DNA of 64,000 nucleotides from positions 1 to 64,000 of the forward strand of contig CAZWJC010000005.1 of assembly GCA_964634255.1 (NCBI GenBank), written 5' to 3'. The translations under genes were made by a program, and so were the position numbers. Below are positions 1 to 8,326 of this stretch, in pieces (position 1 is the stretch's first letter; every line of letters starts with the position of its first letter). This DNA is from MWDV01 sp964634255 (GTDB taxonomy: Bacteria; Verrucomicrobiota; Verrucomicrobiia; Limisphaerales; MWDV01). The notes under the pieces were generated by a model. It was not told the origin of the DNA. It made no database searches and saw only the letters and a list, made by a program, of their open reading frames with translations.

Positions 1-411
1 CGCCAAGCGAATCCGGTGCCCCATGAACCAAGCCGTCTTGTAGGTCACGCCGATCATCCGGTGGATCTGATTGGCACTGAGGGATTTCTTGGACGCGCAG
101 AAAAGGACCAGAGCCATCACCCATTTTGAAAGCGGAACGTGCGAACGCTCCAAGACTGTTCCGACGGTCACCGTGAACTGCTGGCGGCAAGCACCGCAAA
201 AATAGACGCCCGGGCGAACACCGCGCGGGCTGGCGCTTTGGGCCTCCAGTCTGGAAATCCGTTTCTCGCCGGCGTTTTGGCAGTGCGGACAAACGGGCCC
301 GTTGGGCCAGCGCCACGCTTCCAACAGTGATCGCGCCTTGGCTTCATCGCCACATGCCTGCCGGAGCTCCGGCAAAACCGACTCGTCCGCCTTCATTCTC
401 GAGGTTCTCAT
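1..411 (-). CDS. IS1595-family transposase, N-terminal part (runs off the left edge)
   Basis: The minus strand is open from an ATG at 411 to the window edge, giving 137 residues with no stop. Two CxxC pairs (C41/C44 in CPHC and C72/C75 in CGAC) form the N-terminal zinc ribbon typical of IS1595-type transposases. They are followed by the family-like stretch SKKSLSANQIHRMIGVTYKT, a helix-turn-helix that binds the element ends. The DDE-type catalytic domain (ISXO2-like) would lie outside the window, so completeness cannot be judged. An alternative start is the second Met, five codons in. The upstream end of the element should lie in 412-594, but I could not identify its terminal repeat. Family assignment is by recalled motif and order. 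Confidence 0.85.
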   Translation of the reverse strand, partial: MRTSRMKADESVLPELRQACGDEAKARSLLEAWRWPNGPVCPHCQNAGEKRISRLEAQSASPRGVRPGVYFCGACRQQFTVTVGTVLERSHVPLSKWVMALVLFCASKKSLSANQIHRMIGVTYKTAWFMGHRIRLA

Positions 412-594
412 GCGGACCAGCCTAGCCCACACCCTCGGACATTTACGGTCCTATGCCTTTGTTAAGTAAATAATCCCGGACGACAGGGCACCCACTCGTT
501 TGAGGCGCAGTATCGCGCCGCCGTTGCCGCCGCGTTTGCGACCCCGCCGCCGATATCCAAGCGCCGGACAGCAAAGAGGACCGCTCGCCGCTGA

Positions 595-1017
595 ATGGAA
601 AGCGCCACGGCATTCGAGGATGGCAACGCGGTCCCGGTTGAAGGATTCCGGGATGGCGTGGCTTCCATGGATCCGCGGCAGGCGCTTGAGAACCTTTTGT
701 TGGATTGCGGAGTGTCGGCCAAGATCGTTGCCGAAATCATCGGGCACTACTCCGCAGAGATTCTGCCGCAGAGTGATACCACCTGCGGGATTGCACCGCT
801 GGTTGACTCGCTGCTTTCCGGTGCGCGTGACACCGGCGAAGTCGGCGCGAGAGTTGTCCTGCTGGCGTATCACATGAAATTGCCTTGCGCTCCCGGGTCA
901 CTTCGAAACCTTGGCGGGATGTTGAGGTGTAGCCACACAGCGGCGAACAACAAGTTGACACGATTCCTCAATGCTGGCGGGCCTTTCGTGCGCTCCGGGT
1001 TGGCACGCACTCCATAG
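595..1017 (+). CDS. Small hypothetical protein with a possible C-terminal helix-turn-helix
   Basis: This 140-residue frame has a second in-frame Met at 667 (MDPRQALENLL) that may be the true start. The middle is predicted helical. Near the C-terminus, SLRNLGGMLRCSHTAANNKL has the spacing of a helix-turn-helix (Q/S-x-LG..L..S..TA...L), as in small phage- or plasmid-type DNA-binding proteins. There is no signal peptide and no operon partner. It sits between two transposase genes, so it may be cargo or a leftover of a mobile element. A minus-strand frame of similar length covers the same DNA, so coding is not certain. I do not recognise the family. Confidence 0.4.
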   Translation: MESATAFEDGNAVPVEGFRDGVASMDPRQALENLLLDCGVSAKIVAEIIGHYSAEILPQSDTTCGIAPLVDSLLSGARDTGEVGARVVLLAYHMKLPCAPGSLRNLGGMLRCSHTAANNKLTRFLNAGGPFVRSGLARTP

Positions 1018-1280
1018 GTAGAGAGACAGAAACTTTGAACGAGAAAGGAAAAACGAATTGCACGACCGAAACATGAAACACTAGTCGCCGTACCTTCGCC
1101 GCCTCCCGAATGGGAGCAGCGAATGCGGGATGCAGCCAGCCAACCCAAACCGCCCTCGGCGGTCGAGCGCAATGGGGCCATGGCCAAAGACTTTGCCGCC
1201 GAAGTTCAATGCGACAATGGCGCAATAAAGGCACTTGAAGAGTTACAGCGTAAATGGGAACTCGCCGCAGGCGCTCTTGA

Positions 1281-2174
1281 GCGATTGACACCGACATCAG
1301 CCAAAGCAGCTTGGCTGGCCTCCAAGAAGGCCGGCACTTCAGCGCCTACTACGACGGCTACGTGCTCAGTCCGCTTTATGTCTTCGCCGGTACCGTACCG
1401 CTGTGGGCGGCGTTACGGCCGGGCGACGCGGATGCGGGCCTCGACGGCGTCCTCGCCGCCTTGGAAGCGATCGTGCCGGCGATCCGCAAAAGGTGCAAGC
1501 GGGCGCGGCTCATCGTGCGCGGCGACAGTGCTTTTGCGCGGGAGGAGACGCTGGCGTGGTGTGAAGCACAGGGCGTGTATTACTGCTTGGGGCTGCCCCG
1601 CAACGCACGGTTGGAAGCCCTGATTGCAGACGCCTTGGCGGCGGCGCGGGCATTCAAGGAACTGGAGTATCAGACGTGCAAGAGTTGGAGTCGGGCGCGA
1701 CGGGTGGTGGCCAAAGCGGAAGTGATGGCGGCGGGCGACAATCCGCGTTTTGTGGTGACCAACCTGCCCCGGGAAGGATTCCGCGGCGAAGACGGGATGC
1801 GCTTTACGGCGGTGCCGCTCTACGAAGGGCTTTACTGCGCCCGCGGCGACATGGAAAACGTGCTCAAGCAACAAGTGCTGGATTTGCCGGGCGACCGGAT
1901 GAGCATGCACGATCTGGCGGGCAATCAACTGCGGCTCTGGCTGGCGACGCTGGCCTATCTGCTGATGGACCGGTTGCGGACGCTCTACCTGCGGGGCAGC
2001 GACTTGGCGCGGGCGACGGTGGGGACAATCCGGCTGCGCCGCTTGAAAGTGGCGGCGAGCGTGACGGTGAGCGTGCGGCGGGTGTGCGTGCGGCGGGTGT
2101 GCGTGCAACTGAGTTCCGCGTTTCCGGGGCAAGCCCTTTTCCGGCAGGTGGCGCTCCGGACGGGCGCGACCTAG
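1281..2174 (+). pseudogene. IS1380-family transposase remnant, 5' truncated
   Basis: The frame opens after a stop at 1278-1280 and the first usable start is TTG at 1311 (287 residues; the family usually has about 430-450). From LQEGRHFSAYYDGYV onward it follows IS1380-type transposases: the beta-strand block, RLIVRGDSAFAREETLAWCE with the second catalytic Asp, the conserved GLPRNARLE, a later acidic region and the C-terminal NQLRLWLATLAYLLMD helix. The N-terminal DNA-binding part and the first catalytic Asp segment (normally just before the QEGR motif) are missing, so the element should be inactive. Upstream codons do not resemble the family, placing a deletion or insertion junction near 1300-1315. 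Near the 3' end a 15-bp tandem duplication (2071-2100) repeats VRRVC in frame. Confidence 0.75.
2071..2106 (+). repeat. 15-bp in-frame tandem duplication in the IS1380 remnant
   Basis: The unit gcgtgcggcgggtgt occurs at 2071-2085 and 2086-2100, followed by the first six bases of a third copy. It adds five residues to the conserved C-terminal SVRRV strand of the transposase. It looks like replication slippage in a gene no longer under selection. Confidence 0.85.
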
Positions 2175-2513
2175 CGACGCCCGCGTAGATTCCCCGCCCG
2201 CCTCTCCGTCCCGCGCCCGCCGCAGCGGCGGTGGTGTCGACACGATCGGAGGAAAACCCCGCCGGCGGACGCTGAAAACAACCGGCGGCAGCACTTCGCG
2301 CCCATTCGGGCTTCCGCACCGTTCGTTTTCCTGTGAATTTGTCCTTCCAGGCGCGCCTACTCAGTCGCGCAAGGTTACGGGTGATTCTTCCGAGCTAGCA
2401 GTCGGGCGCGCTGGGTCGGGGAAGTGCGGGCGCACGCCGAGGCCGCGCCAAACCATTTGAGGTCTTCATCGCCGCGCGTTTTGCCACACCCACCTGCGCG
2501 CGAACACGAGGGC
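2175..2513. other. Non-coding stretch between the IS1380 remnant and tRNA-Pro
   Basis: About 340 bp with no convincing gene. It should contain the right end of the IS1380 element, but I could not identify a terminal inverted repeat or target duplication. The frames here have unlikely composition. Confidence 0.5.
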
Positions 2514-2654
2514 TCAGCGTTCACGGATACGTTTGCGGGACAGCGTCCCGCACTGCGTGATGAAGCGATAGACCTTGTTCTGGACGCAGCAGATTCTGAA
2601 AGTGACTGGCCCTTCGGAAACCTCCACGGCAAACACGCGCCCTTTCGTGCTCAT
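2514..2654 (-). CDS. Possible 46-residue small protein
   Basis: The minus-strand frame runs from an ATG at 2654 to TGA at 2514-2516. The product begins MSTKGRVFAVEVSEGPVTFR, followed by a hydrophobic/aromatic segment and a basic tail (SRKRIRER). Its composition is protein-like, with alternating hydrophobics suggesting beta strands, unlike neighbouring frames. There is no clear ribosome binding site and I do not recognise a family. It may be a fragment of a longer gene broken by mobile elements. Confidence 0.25.
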   Translation of the reverse strand: MSTKGRVFAVEVSEGPVTFRICCVQNKVYRFITQCGTLSRKRIRER

Positions 2655-2718
2655 GAGGGATATTGTGTGAGGATTTCGCCAAGATTTCCAGCCATTTCCT
2701 CATAATCCGAAGCAAAAA

Positions 2719-2796
2719 TGGTCGGGGCGGTGAGATTTGAACTCACGACCTCTTGTACCCGAAACAAGCGCGCTAGCCGGGCTACGCTACGCCCCG
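2719..2796 (-). tRNA. tRNA-Pro (anticodon CGG)
   Basis: Read on the minus strand, the acceptor CGGGGCG (2796 downward) pairs with CGCCCCG just before ACCA at the 3' end (2719-2722). The D arm AGCCCGGCTAGC, the anticodon stem-loop CTTGT-TTCGGGT-ACAAG with anticodon CGG, and the T arm GAGTTCAAATCTC are all present. CCA is encoded in the gene. The CGG anticodon reads CCG, a frequent proline codon in GC-rich genomes. The 3' end points toward the transposase debris on the left, an arrangement seen where elements have integrated at tRNA genes, but no partial tRNA copy was found. Confidence 0.97.
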
Positions 2797-3034
2797 AACC
2801 GAAGTGGAAAATGGACGGTTACCTGTGCAAATGCAATCCTGAAGTTGCGAATAGAAGTCGCCAACTAAAATCCGTTGCACTGCAGGGCAATTCCTCGGAC
2901 GGCATGCTGGGATACTGCTTGCCTGTCCCACGCTGGATGATAGTTCTCAGTGCAGACGCGACGCGCCCGATGATCTCTTTGGTGTTAGCGTGGTCATGTG
3001 GGCGAAGAAACTGAACGGCTCTCTCTTGAAGACC

Positions 3035-6000
3035 ATGAAACGCTTTGTGACTGTATTCGCTGTCGGAGTATTGGCTGCCACACTGGTTTCTCGCGCGGGA
3101 GCGACCTCTCTCGAAGCAGGGTTTGCGGCTCCACCCGCGCAAACCAAACCGTGGTGCTATTGGTATTGGACCAGCGACAATCTCTCCAGGGAAGGCATCA
3201 CCAAGGACCTCGAAGCCATGGCGCGCGTTGGCATCGGTGAAGCACTCATTGGCAACATTTTTCTCGACGACGTGCCCGCTGGCAAAGTAAAGGTCCTCAG
3301 CGAAGAGTGGTGGGGCATCGTCGAGCACGCCATCCGCGAAGGCGGGCGCGTGGGGGTGGATATCGGCATGTTCAACTGCCCGGGCTGGAGCCAGTCCGGT
3401 GGACCATGGATCAAGCCCGAACAATCCATGCGCTACCTCGTTTCTTCCGAGACACGCGTTGCCGGCCCAACTCGTTTCGAGCAGAAACTCCCTGCGCCCG
3501 ACGCACAGTTTCAAGATCTGGCGGTGCTGGCGTTTCGCGCGCCGCTAGCAGATCGGGACTCCGCGGCCGCCCGCTCGCTGCGAGTGACCTGCACCCCTTC
3601 GGCGGAAGGCGTGATGAAGGTGTTGGACGGAGACGTTGAAACGACTTTCGATCTTCCGCCTGGAGCTGGTTCTGGGAAACACGCCCTCAGCTTGGACTTC
3701 GAGTTTGGCCAGCCCTTCACGGCGCGAAGTCTCGCGCTCACGCCCGGTAGTGGCGGTTGGAGCGCACAGTGCGTGCTGGAGGCTGCCAACGACGGCGGTG
3801 AGTTTCGCGAGGTGCACTCCTTCAAGTTCGACCGCTCGAACATGAACATCGGCGTCGGCCCGATGCCGTGCGGGCCAGTGACGGTTTCATTTCCAGCCAC
3901 GGCGACAAAGCGTTTTCGGATCACCTTCACCGGCGTTACCGGCAAGGCGGCCTTGGCGGAGCTGGATCTGTCCGGCGCGGCGCGGTTGGAGTCGTTCGTC
4001 GAGAAACAACTCGGCAAGATGCACCCCACGCCGCTGCCGATGTGGGACACGTACCTCTGGCCCACCCAGCCTGAACCGGATTCGCCAAAGCTCGCCGTCC
4101 CGCCCGGAGAGGTCTTGGACCTGACCGCGAAGCTCTCGCCCGACGGCACGTTGCGCTGGGACGCATCCGCGGGCGACTGGATCATCCTGCGCACCGGCCT
4201 CACGCCAACCGGCACGAAGAATTCACCCGCTTCGCCGGAGGGGCAGGGGCTCGAGGTGGACAAGATGAATCGCAGACTGGCGAAGCATCACTTCGACGCG
4301 TTCATCGGCGAGGTGCTGCGGCGCATGCCGGCGGCGGATCGCAGGGCGTTCAAGCACGTGGTCGCGGACAGCTACGAGATGGGCTCGCAAAACTGGACCG
4401 ACGGTTTTGGAGAGCAATTCAAAAAGCGCTACGGCTACGATCCGAAGCCGTGGCTGCCCGTCCTCACGGGCCGGCTCGTCGGAAGCGTGGATCAGAGCGA
4501 GCGGTTTCTTTGGGACTTGCGCCGGCTCGTGGCGGACCGCGTTGCGACGGATTACGTCGGCGGTTTGCGCGAGCAATGCCACCAACACGGTCTCCAGCTC
4601 TGGCTCGAAAACTACGGCCACTGGGGTTTCCCGAGTGAGTTCCTGAAATACGGCAGCGAGTCGGACCGCATCGGCGGCGAGTTCTGGGTGACCGGCGATC
4701 TGGGCTCGATCGAATGCCGCGCTGCCTCGTCCTGCGCCAACACCTACGGGAAGGCGTTTGTTTCCGCCGAAGCGTTCACCGGCGGGCCGGCGTTTCAGAC
4801 CGCGCCTTGGGGACTGAAGGCTCGAGGCGACTGGGCGTTCTGCGAAGGCATCAACCACTTCGTGCTCCATGTTTACATCCATCAGCCGTGGGAGGACAAA
4901 GTGCCCGGGGTGAACGCATGGTTCGGGACGGAGTTCAACCGACATAACACCTGGTTCGAGCCGGGTAAGGCGTGGGTGGATTACCTGCGCCGCTCTTGCT
5001 GGCTGCTGCAACAGGGCACGCGGGTGGCCGACGTGGCGTATTTCATTGGCGACGACGCGCCCAAGATGACGGGCGTGCGCAAGCCGGAACTGCCCGCCGG
5101 CTGTGACTTCGAGTACATCAACAGCGACGTCATCGAGCAGAAACTCCGCGTGAAGAACGGACTCCTCACCCTGCCGCACGGCACGACCTACCGCGTGCTG
5201 GTCCTGCCTGAACTTACGACGATGCGCCCGGAGGTGCTGCGCAAAATCCGCGACCTGGTGAAGGCCGGGGCCACGGTCGTCGGCACACCGCCCTCTCGCT
5301 CCCCCAGTATGGAGAACTTCCCGCGCTGCGATACCGAGGTGCAAAAGCTCGCCCGCGAAATCTGGGGCGAGTTCGTCGTCCCGGCTTCAGCCGGTCTGGC
5401 TGGCACTCCGCCTAAAGGCGGAACTACAAGCGGAGAACGTAAGTTCGGGAAGGGGCAAGTCATCTGGGGCAAGAGTCTCGATGAAATCCTCGCTTCGCTC
5501 GGCGTGCCGCCCGATTTCCAATCGCAAACCAAGCTGCGCTTCACCCACCGCCGCAGCGGGAGCATGGACATCTACTTCGTTGCCAACCCGCAGGCGCGCG
5601 AGATCACCACGACAACTTCGTTTCGCGTGGGCAGCAAAGCGCCGGAGTTTTGGTGGCCGGACAGCGGCAGGATAGACTTGCCGGCAGTTTACGACGTCGC
5701 CGACGATTGCGTTCAGTTGCCCCTCTCGCTCGGTCCGCATGGGTCGGTGTTTGTCGTGTTCCGCACCGCTGCAGCCCGTGATCGCGTTGTCTCCGTTGTG
5801 CACGATGGCCGGGTTCTGGTGGACGCCCGGCGGGCGGCGTTGCCCGCGGATGGCAAACAACTGGGAGGAGCACCAGCGCCGAACAGTTTCACGATGGCCA
5901 TTTGGGCGAAGCCCAGTGCTGACACGACGCTTCTGCCGGAGCAGAAGGCCGGCGTGCAGGGCATGGCCGAACCGCGCAACGATGCGCTGTTCCCGCCCCA

Positions 6001-6997
6001 TGGCGGCGACCTCGGCGGCCCCGGTCACTCAGGTTGTGGAATCGCTATCGGACGCAATGGCGTCGCCGTGTTCGAGCACGGCGCAAATTACTTCACCCCG
6101 TTGCTCGTGCATGCCACGCCGCTGACCGATTGGACGCATGTGGCGGTGGTGTATCGCAACGGCCAGCCGAGTCTCTACTTGAACGGGAAGCTGGCACACA
6201 CCGGGTTGCGCAGCGATTACGTCGTGCATGCCGGGGCCGGCAGCGGTGCATCGGGGAACAGTGCTTTCCGCGGTCAACTCGGGGTCTTCGAAGTCCGCGG
6301 CACGCTCGACGAGGACGGCATTGCTGCACTCATGAAGTCCATGCCGCGACCCGATCAGCCAACTCCGGGCAGCGCCCTGCGGTTGGTGCGTGGGGCGAAA
6401 GGCCTGATCGAAGCGCAGGTTTCTCAGGCGGGCATCTATGAACTGTGGACGGCCGACGGCAAGCCGAAGAAGCTCGAAGTCCCGTCGGTGCCCGAGCCGA
6501 TCGCGTTGCGTGGTTCGTGGGAAGTCAGCTTCACTCCGGGTTGGGGCGCGCCTGAGGGCGTCACATTCGACGCGCTGACCGACTGGACGAAGCGTTCCGA
6601 GGACGGTATCCGCCATTACTCCGGCCAGGCAACGTACCGGCAGAGATTCTCGCTTCCGGCATTTGGAGACTCCAATCTCAAACCTCAAATCGTTCTGGAC
6701 CTGGGCGATGTGCGCGACATGGCAATCGTGCGCGTAAATGGAAAACAGATGGCCACGCTCTGGCTTGCTCAATGGCAGGTGGACATCACCTCTGCGGTGA
6801 AACTCGGCGAAAACACCTTGGAAGTCGAAGTCGTGAATCCTTGGAACAACCGGCTCGTTGGCGACGCCGCCTTGCCGGCGACGCAGCGGAAAACCTTCCT
6901 CCTCGCCAAGACGCTGAACAAAGATGCGCCATTGATGCCGGCCGGATTGTTGGGGCCGGTCAGTGTTCGGACAATCCCAATCGTTGAATTGAAATGA
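3035..6997 (+). CDS. GH106-type alpha-L-rhamnosidase with inserted LamG domain
   Basis: An exported glycosidase of 1320 residues. I chose the ATG at 3035 because it gives a normal signal peptide (MKRFVTVFAVGVLAATLVSR, cut near AGA); a start at 2990 would add 15 residues in front of it. The opening KPWCYWYWTSDNLSREGI, followed by a GIGE-containing segment, and VVADSYEMGSQNW near residue 443 (D445, E448) followed by FGEQFKKRYGYDP are typical of the GH106 catalytic barrel. Residues about 950-1100 are a LamG/concanavalin-like insert (MAIWAKPS to LYLNGKLAH). About 1150-1320 is the GH2-type jelly roll ending in NPWNNRLVGD. A short hairpin-rich segment (5381-5421) encodes PASAGLAGTPPKGG in frame and looks inserted. 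The gene overlaps the sulfatase by 4 bp, so they are probably co-translated. Confidence 0.88.
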   Translation: MKRFVTVFAVGVLAATLVSRAGATSLEAGFAAPPAQTKPWCYWYWTSDNLSREGITKDLEAMARVGIGEALIGNIFLDDVPAGKVKVLSEEWWGIVEHAIREGGRVGVDIGMFNCPGWSQSGGPWIKPEQSMRYLVSSETRVAGPTRFEQKLPAPDAQFQDLAVLAFRAPLADRDSAAARSLRVTCTPSAEGVMKVLDGDVETTFDLPPGAGSGKHALSLDFEFGQPFTARSLALTPGSGGWSAQCVLEAANDGGEFREVHSFKFDRSNMNIGVGPMPCGPVTVSFPATATKRFRITFTGVTGKAALAELDLSGAARLESFVEKQLGKMHPTPLPMWDTYLWPTQPEPDSPKLAVPPGEVLDLTAKLSPDGTLRWDASAGDWIILRTGLTPTGTKNSPASPEGQGLEVDKMNRRLAKHHFDAFIGEVLRRMPAADRRAFKHVVADSYEMGSQNWTDGFGEQFKKRYGYDPKPWLPVLTGRLVGSVDQSERFLWDLRRLVADRVATDYVGGLREQCHQHGLQLWLENYGHWGFPSEFLKYGSESDRIGGEFWVTGDLGSIECRAASSCANTYGKAFVSAEAFTGGPAFQTAPWGLKARGDWAFCEGINHFVLHVYIHQPWEDKVPGVNAWFGTEFNRHNTWFEPGKAWVDYLRRSCWLLQQGTRVADVAYFIGDDAPKMTGVRKPELPAGCDFEYINSDVIEQKLRVKNGLLTLPHGTTYRVLVLPELTTMRPEVLRKIRDLVKAGATVVGTPPSRSPSMENFPRCDTEVQKLAREIWGEFVVPASAGLAGTPPKGGTTSGERKFGKGQVIWGKSLDEILASLGVPPDFQSQTKLRFTHRRSGSMDIYFVANPQAREITTTTSFRVGSKAPEFWWPDSGRIDLPAVYDVADDCVQLPLSLGPHGSVFVVFRTAAARDRVVSVVHDGRVLVDARRAALPADGKQLGGAPAPNSFTMAIWAKPSADTTLLPEQKAGVQGMAEPRNDALFPPHGGDLGGPGHSGCGIAIGRNGVAVFEHGANYFTPLLVHATPLTDWTHVAVVYRNGQPSLYLNGKLAHTGLRSDYVVHAGAGSGASGNSAFRGQLGVFEVRGTLDEDGIAALMKSMPRPDQPTPGSALRLVRGAKGLIEAQVSQAGIYELWTADGKPKKLEVPSVPEPIALRGSWEVSFTPGWGAPEGVTFDALTDWTKRSEDGIRHYSGQATYRQRFSLPAFGDSNLKPQIVLDLGDVRDMAIVRVNGKQMATLWLAQWQVDITSAVKLGENTLEVEVVNPWNNRLVGDAALPATQRKTFLLAKTLNKDAPLMPAGLLGPVSVRTIPIVELK
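5381..5421. repeat. REP-like double hairpin inside the GH106 gene
   Basis: Two small palindromes lie 13 bp apart: ccggcttcagccgg (5381-5394, 6-bp arms) and ccgcctaaaggcgg (5408-5421, 6-bp arms). They encode a low-complexity Pro/Gly/Thr linker in frame, between the barrel and the next domain. The arrangement resembles short dispersed palindromic elements that insert into linkers without breaking the frame. No second copy was seen in the window. Confidence 0.55.
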
Positions 6998-8322
6998 AAC
7001 ACCTCCTTCTGGCGGCCTTCGCCGTGCTCGGACTACTCGGCGGCAACGCCCTCGCGGCGGCGCCTGCTTCCCGCCCCAACATCGTCTTCATCATCTCCGA
7101 TGACCACGCGTGGAATGACTACGGCTTCATGGGGCATCGCTACATCGCCACGCCGAACCTGGATCGCCTCGCCTCGCAGTCGCTGGTATTCGAGCGCGGA
7201 TACACGCCCGTGCCGCTGTGCCGACCTTCGCTGGCAAGCATCGTCACCGGGCTTTACCCGCATCAACACGGGGTCACAGGCAACGACCCGGACCTGCCGG
7301 ACAAAGGCGTGAATGCCATGGCCGCTCGCGGCAATCCGAAATACTCGCGTTACTACGAGACGATCATCGCCAATTTCGCAAAGCGACCCAATGTCGTCCG
7401 CGACCAGGTCGGACGCGGTTACGTGGCGCTGCAAACCGGCAAGTGGTGGGAAGGCGACCCGATCAAGACCGCTGGGTTCACGCACGCGATGACGGTGGGC
7501 GAGGGCAAGGGGGACCGTCACGGCGGCGCGGGCCTGTCCATCGGGCGCGATGGTTTGGATCCGGTTTTCAAGTTTATCGGCGACGCGGGGGAAAAGCCCT
7601 TCCTCGTTTGGTACGCGCCGATGTTGCCGCACGCGCCGCACACACCGCCGGACGACTTGTTGAAGAAGTACCTGGAGGTCGCTCCGAACGAACCGGTTGC
7701 CCGTTACTGGGCCTGCGTGGAATGGTTCGACCGCACCTGCGGTGAGTTGTTGGATCACCTCGACACGAACGGGCTGCGGACAAATACCATCGTGATCTAC
7801 ACGACGGACAACGGCTGGCTTCAGAATCCGGAGAAAGCGAACCAGTCCGCCCCACGCTCCAAGCTGACGCCCTATGAGGGCGGCGTGCGGACACCCATCA
7901 TGATCTCCTGGCCGGGCCGAGTGAAACCGCGTCGCGATGCCGAACACCTCGCCAACAACGTGGACTTGTGGCCTTCCCTGGCCGCGCTCCTCAAGACCCC
8001 GACCCCGAAGGACCTGCCCGGCATCAACCTGACCGATGCCCGTGCCGTCTCGCGTCGCGCGCGTATCTTCGGTGAGCAATACACCCACAACATCGCCAAC
8101 GTGGACGATTTCACGCGCAGCATACAAACGCGTTGGATCATTGACGGATGGTGGAAACTCATCGCGCCCGATCCGCGCAACCGGTCCGAATCCAAACTGG
8201 AGCTTTACGATCTGCGCAACGATCCGTGGGAAAAAGAGAACCTTGCCAATCAGGGATTACGCCGAGTCCAGCGCATGCAGCGCCGGCTTGATGCGTGGTG
8301 GACGCCGGATTCCAATCCCTGA
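6994..8322 (+). CDS. Exported sulfatase-family hydrolase with atypical CRPSL active-site motif
   Basis: An alkaline-phosphatase-superfamily protein of 442 residues with signal peptide MKHLLLAAFAVLGLLGGNAL. The metal-binding start IVFIISDDHAWND (D36, D37) and the block PLCRPSLAS with C76 mark the formylglycine region. Later come HAPHTPP, YTTDNGW and KLTPYEGGVRTPIMISWPG, all expected in sulfatases. The canonical C-x-P-x-R is C-R-P-S-L here, so the Arg that helps formylglycine formation is replaced by Leu. I recall such variants in planctomycete/verrucomicrobial sulfatases, but activity is not assured. It overlaps the rhamnosidase stop by 4 bp, implying removal of sulfate from the same glycan. 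Confidence 0.87.
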   Translation: MKHLLLAAFAVLGLLGGNALAAAPASRPNIVFIISDDHAWNDYGFMGHRYIATPNLDRLASQSLVFERGYTPVPLCRPSLASIVTGLYPHQHGVTGNDPDLPDKGVNAMAARGNPKYSRYYETIIANFAKRPNVVRDQVGRGYVALQTGKWWEGDPIKTAGFTHAMTVGEGKGDRHGGAGLSIGRDGLDPVFKFIGDAGEKPFLVWYAPMLPHAPHTPPDDLLKKYLEVAPNEPVARYWACVEWFDRTCGELLDHLDTNGLRTNTIVIYTTDNGWLQNPEKANQSAPRSKLTPYEGGVRTPIMISWPGRVKPRRDAEHLANNVDLWPSLAALLKTPTPKDLPGINLTDARAVSRRARIFGEQYTHNIANVDDFTRSIQTRWIIDGWWKLIAPDPRNRSESKLELYDLRNDPWEKENLANQGLRRVQRMQRRLDAWWTPDSNP

Positions 8323-8326
8323 ACAA

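Noticed and set aside
451..873. Minus-strand frame overlapping the small HTH-like gene
   Set aside because: The plus-strand product looks more protein-like; the minus frame has no recognisable feature, although the choice is not certain.
1123..1623. 166-codon plus-strand frame crossing the IS1380 junction
   Set aside because: Its second half is an out-of-frame reading of the transposase; the first half (to about 1300) is too short to judge.
4223..5344. Long minus-strand frame of 373 codons opposite the GH106 gene
   Set aside because: His/Arg/Val-rich shadow of the third codon positions of a clear plus-strand gene; no start region or family.
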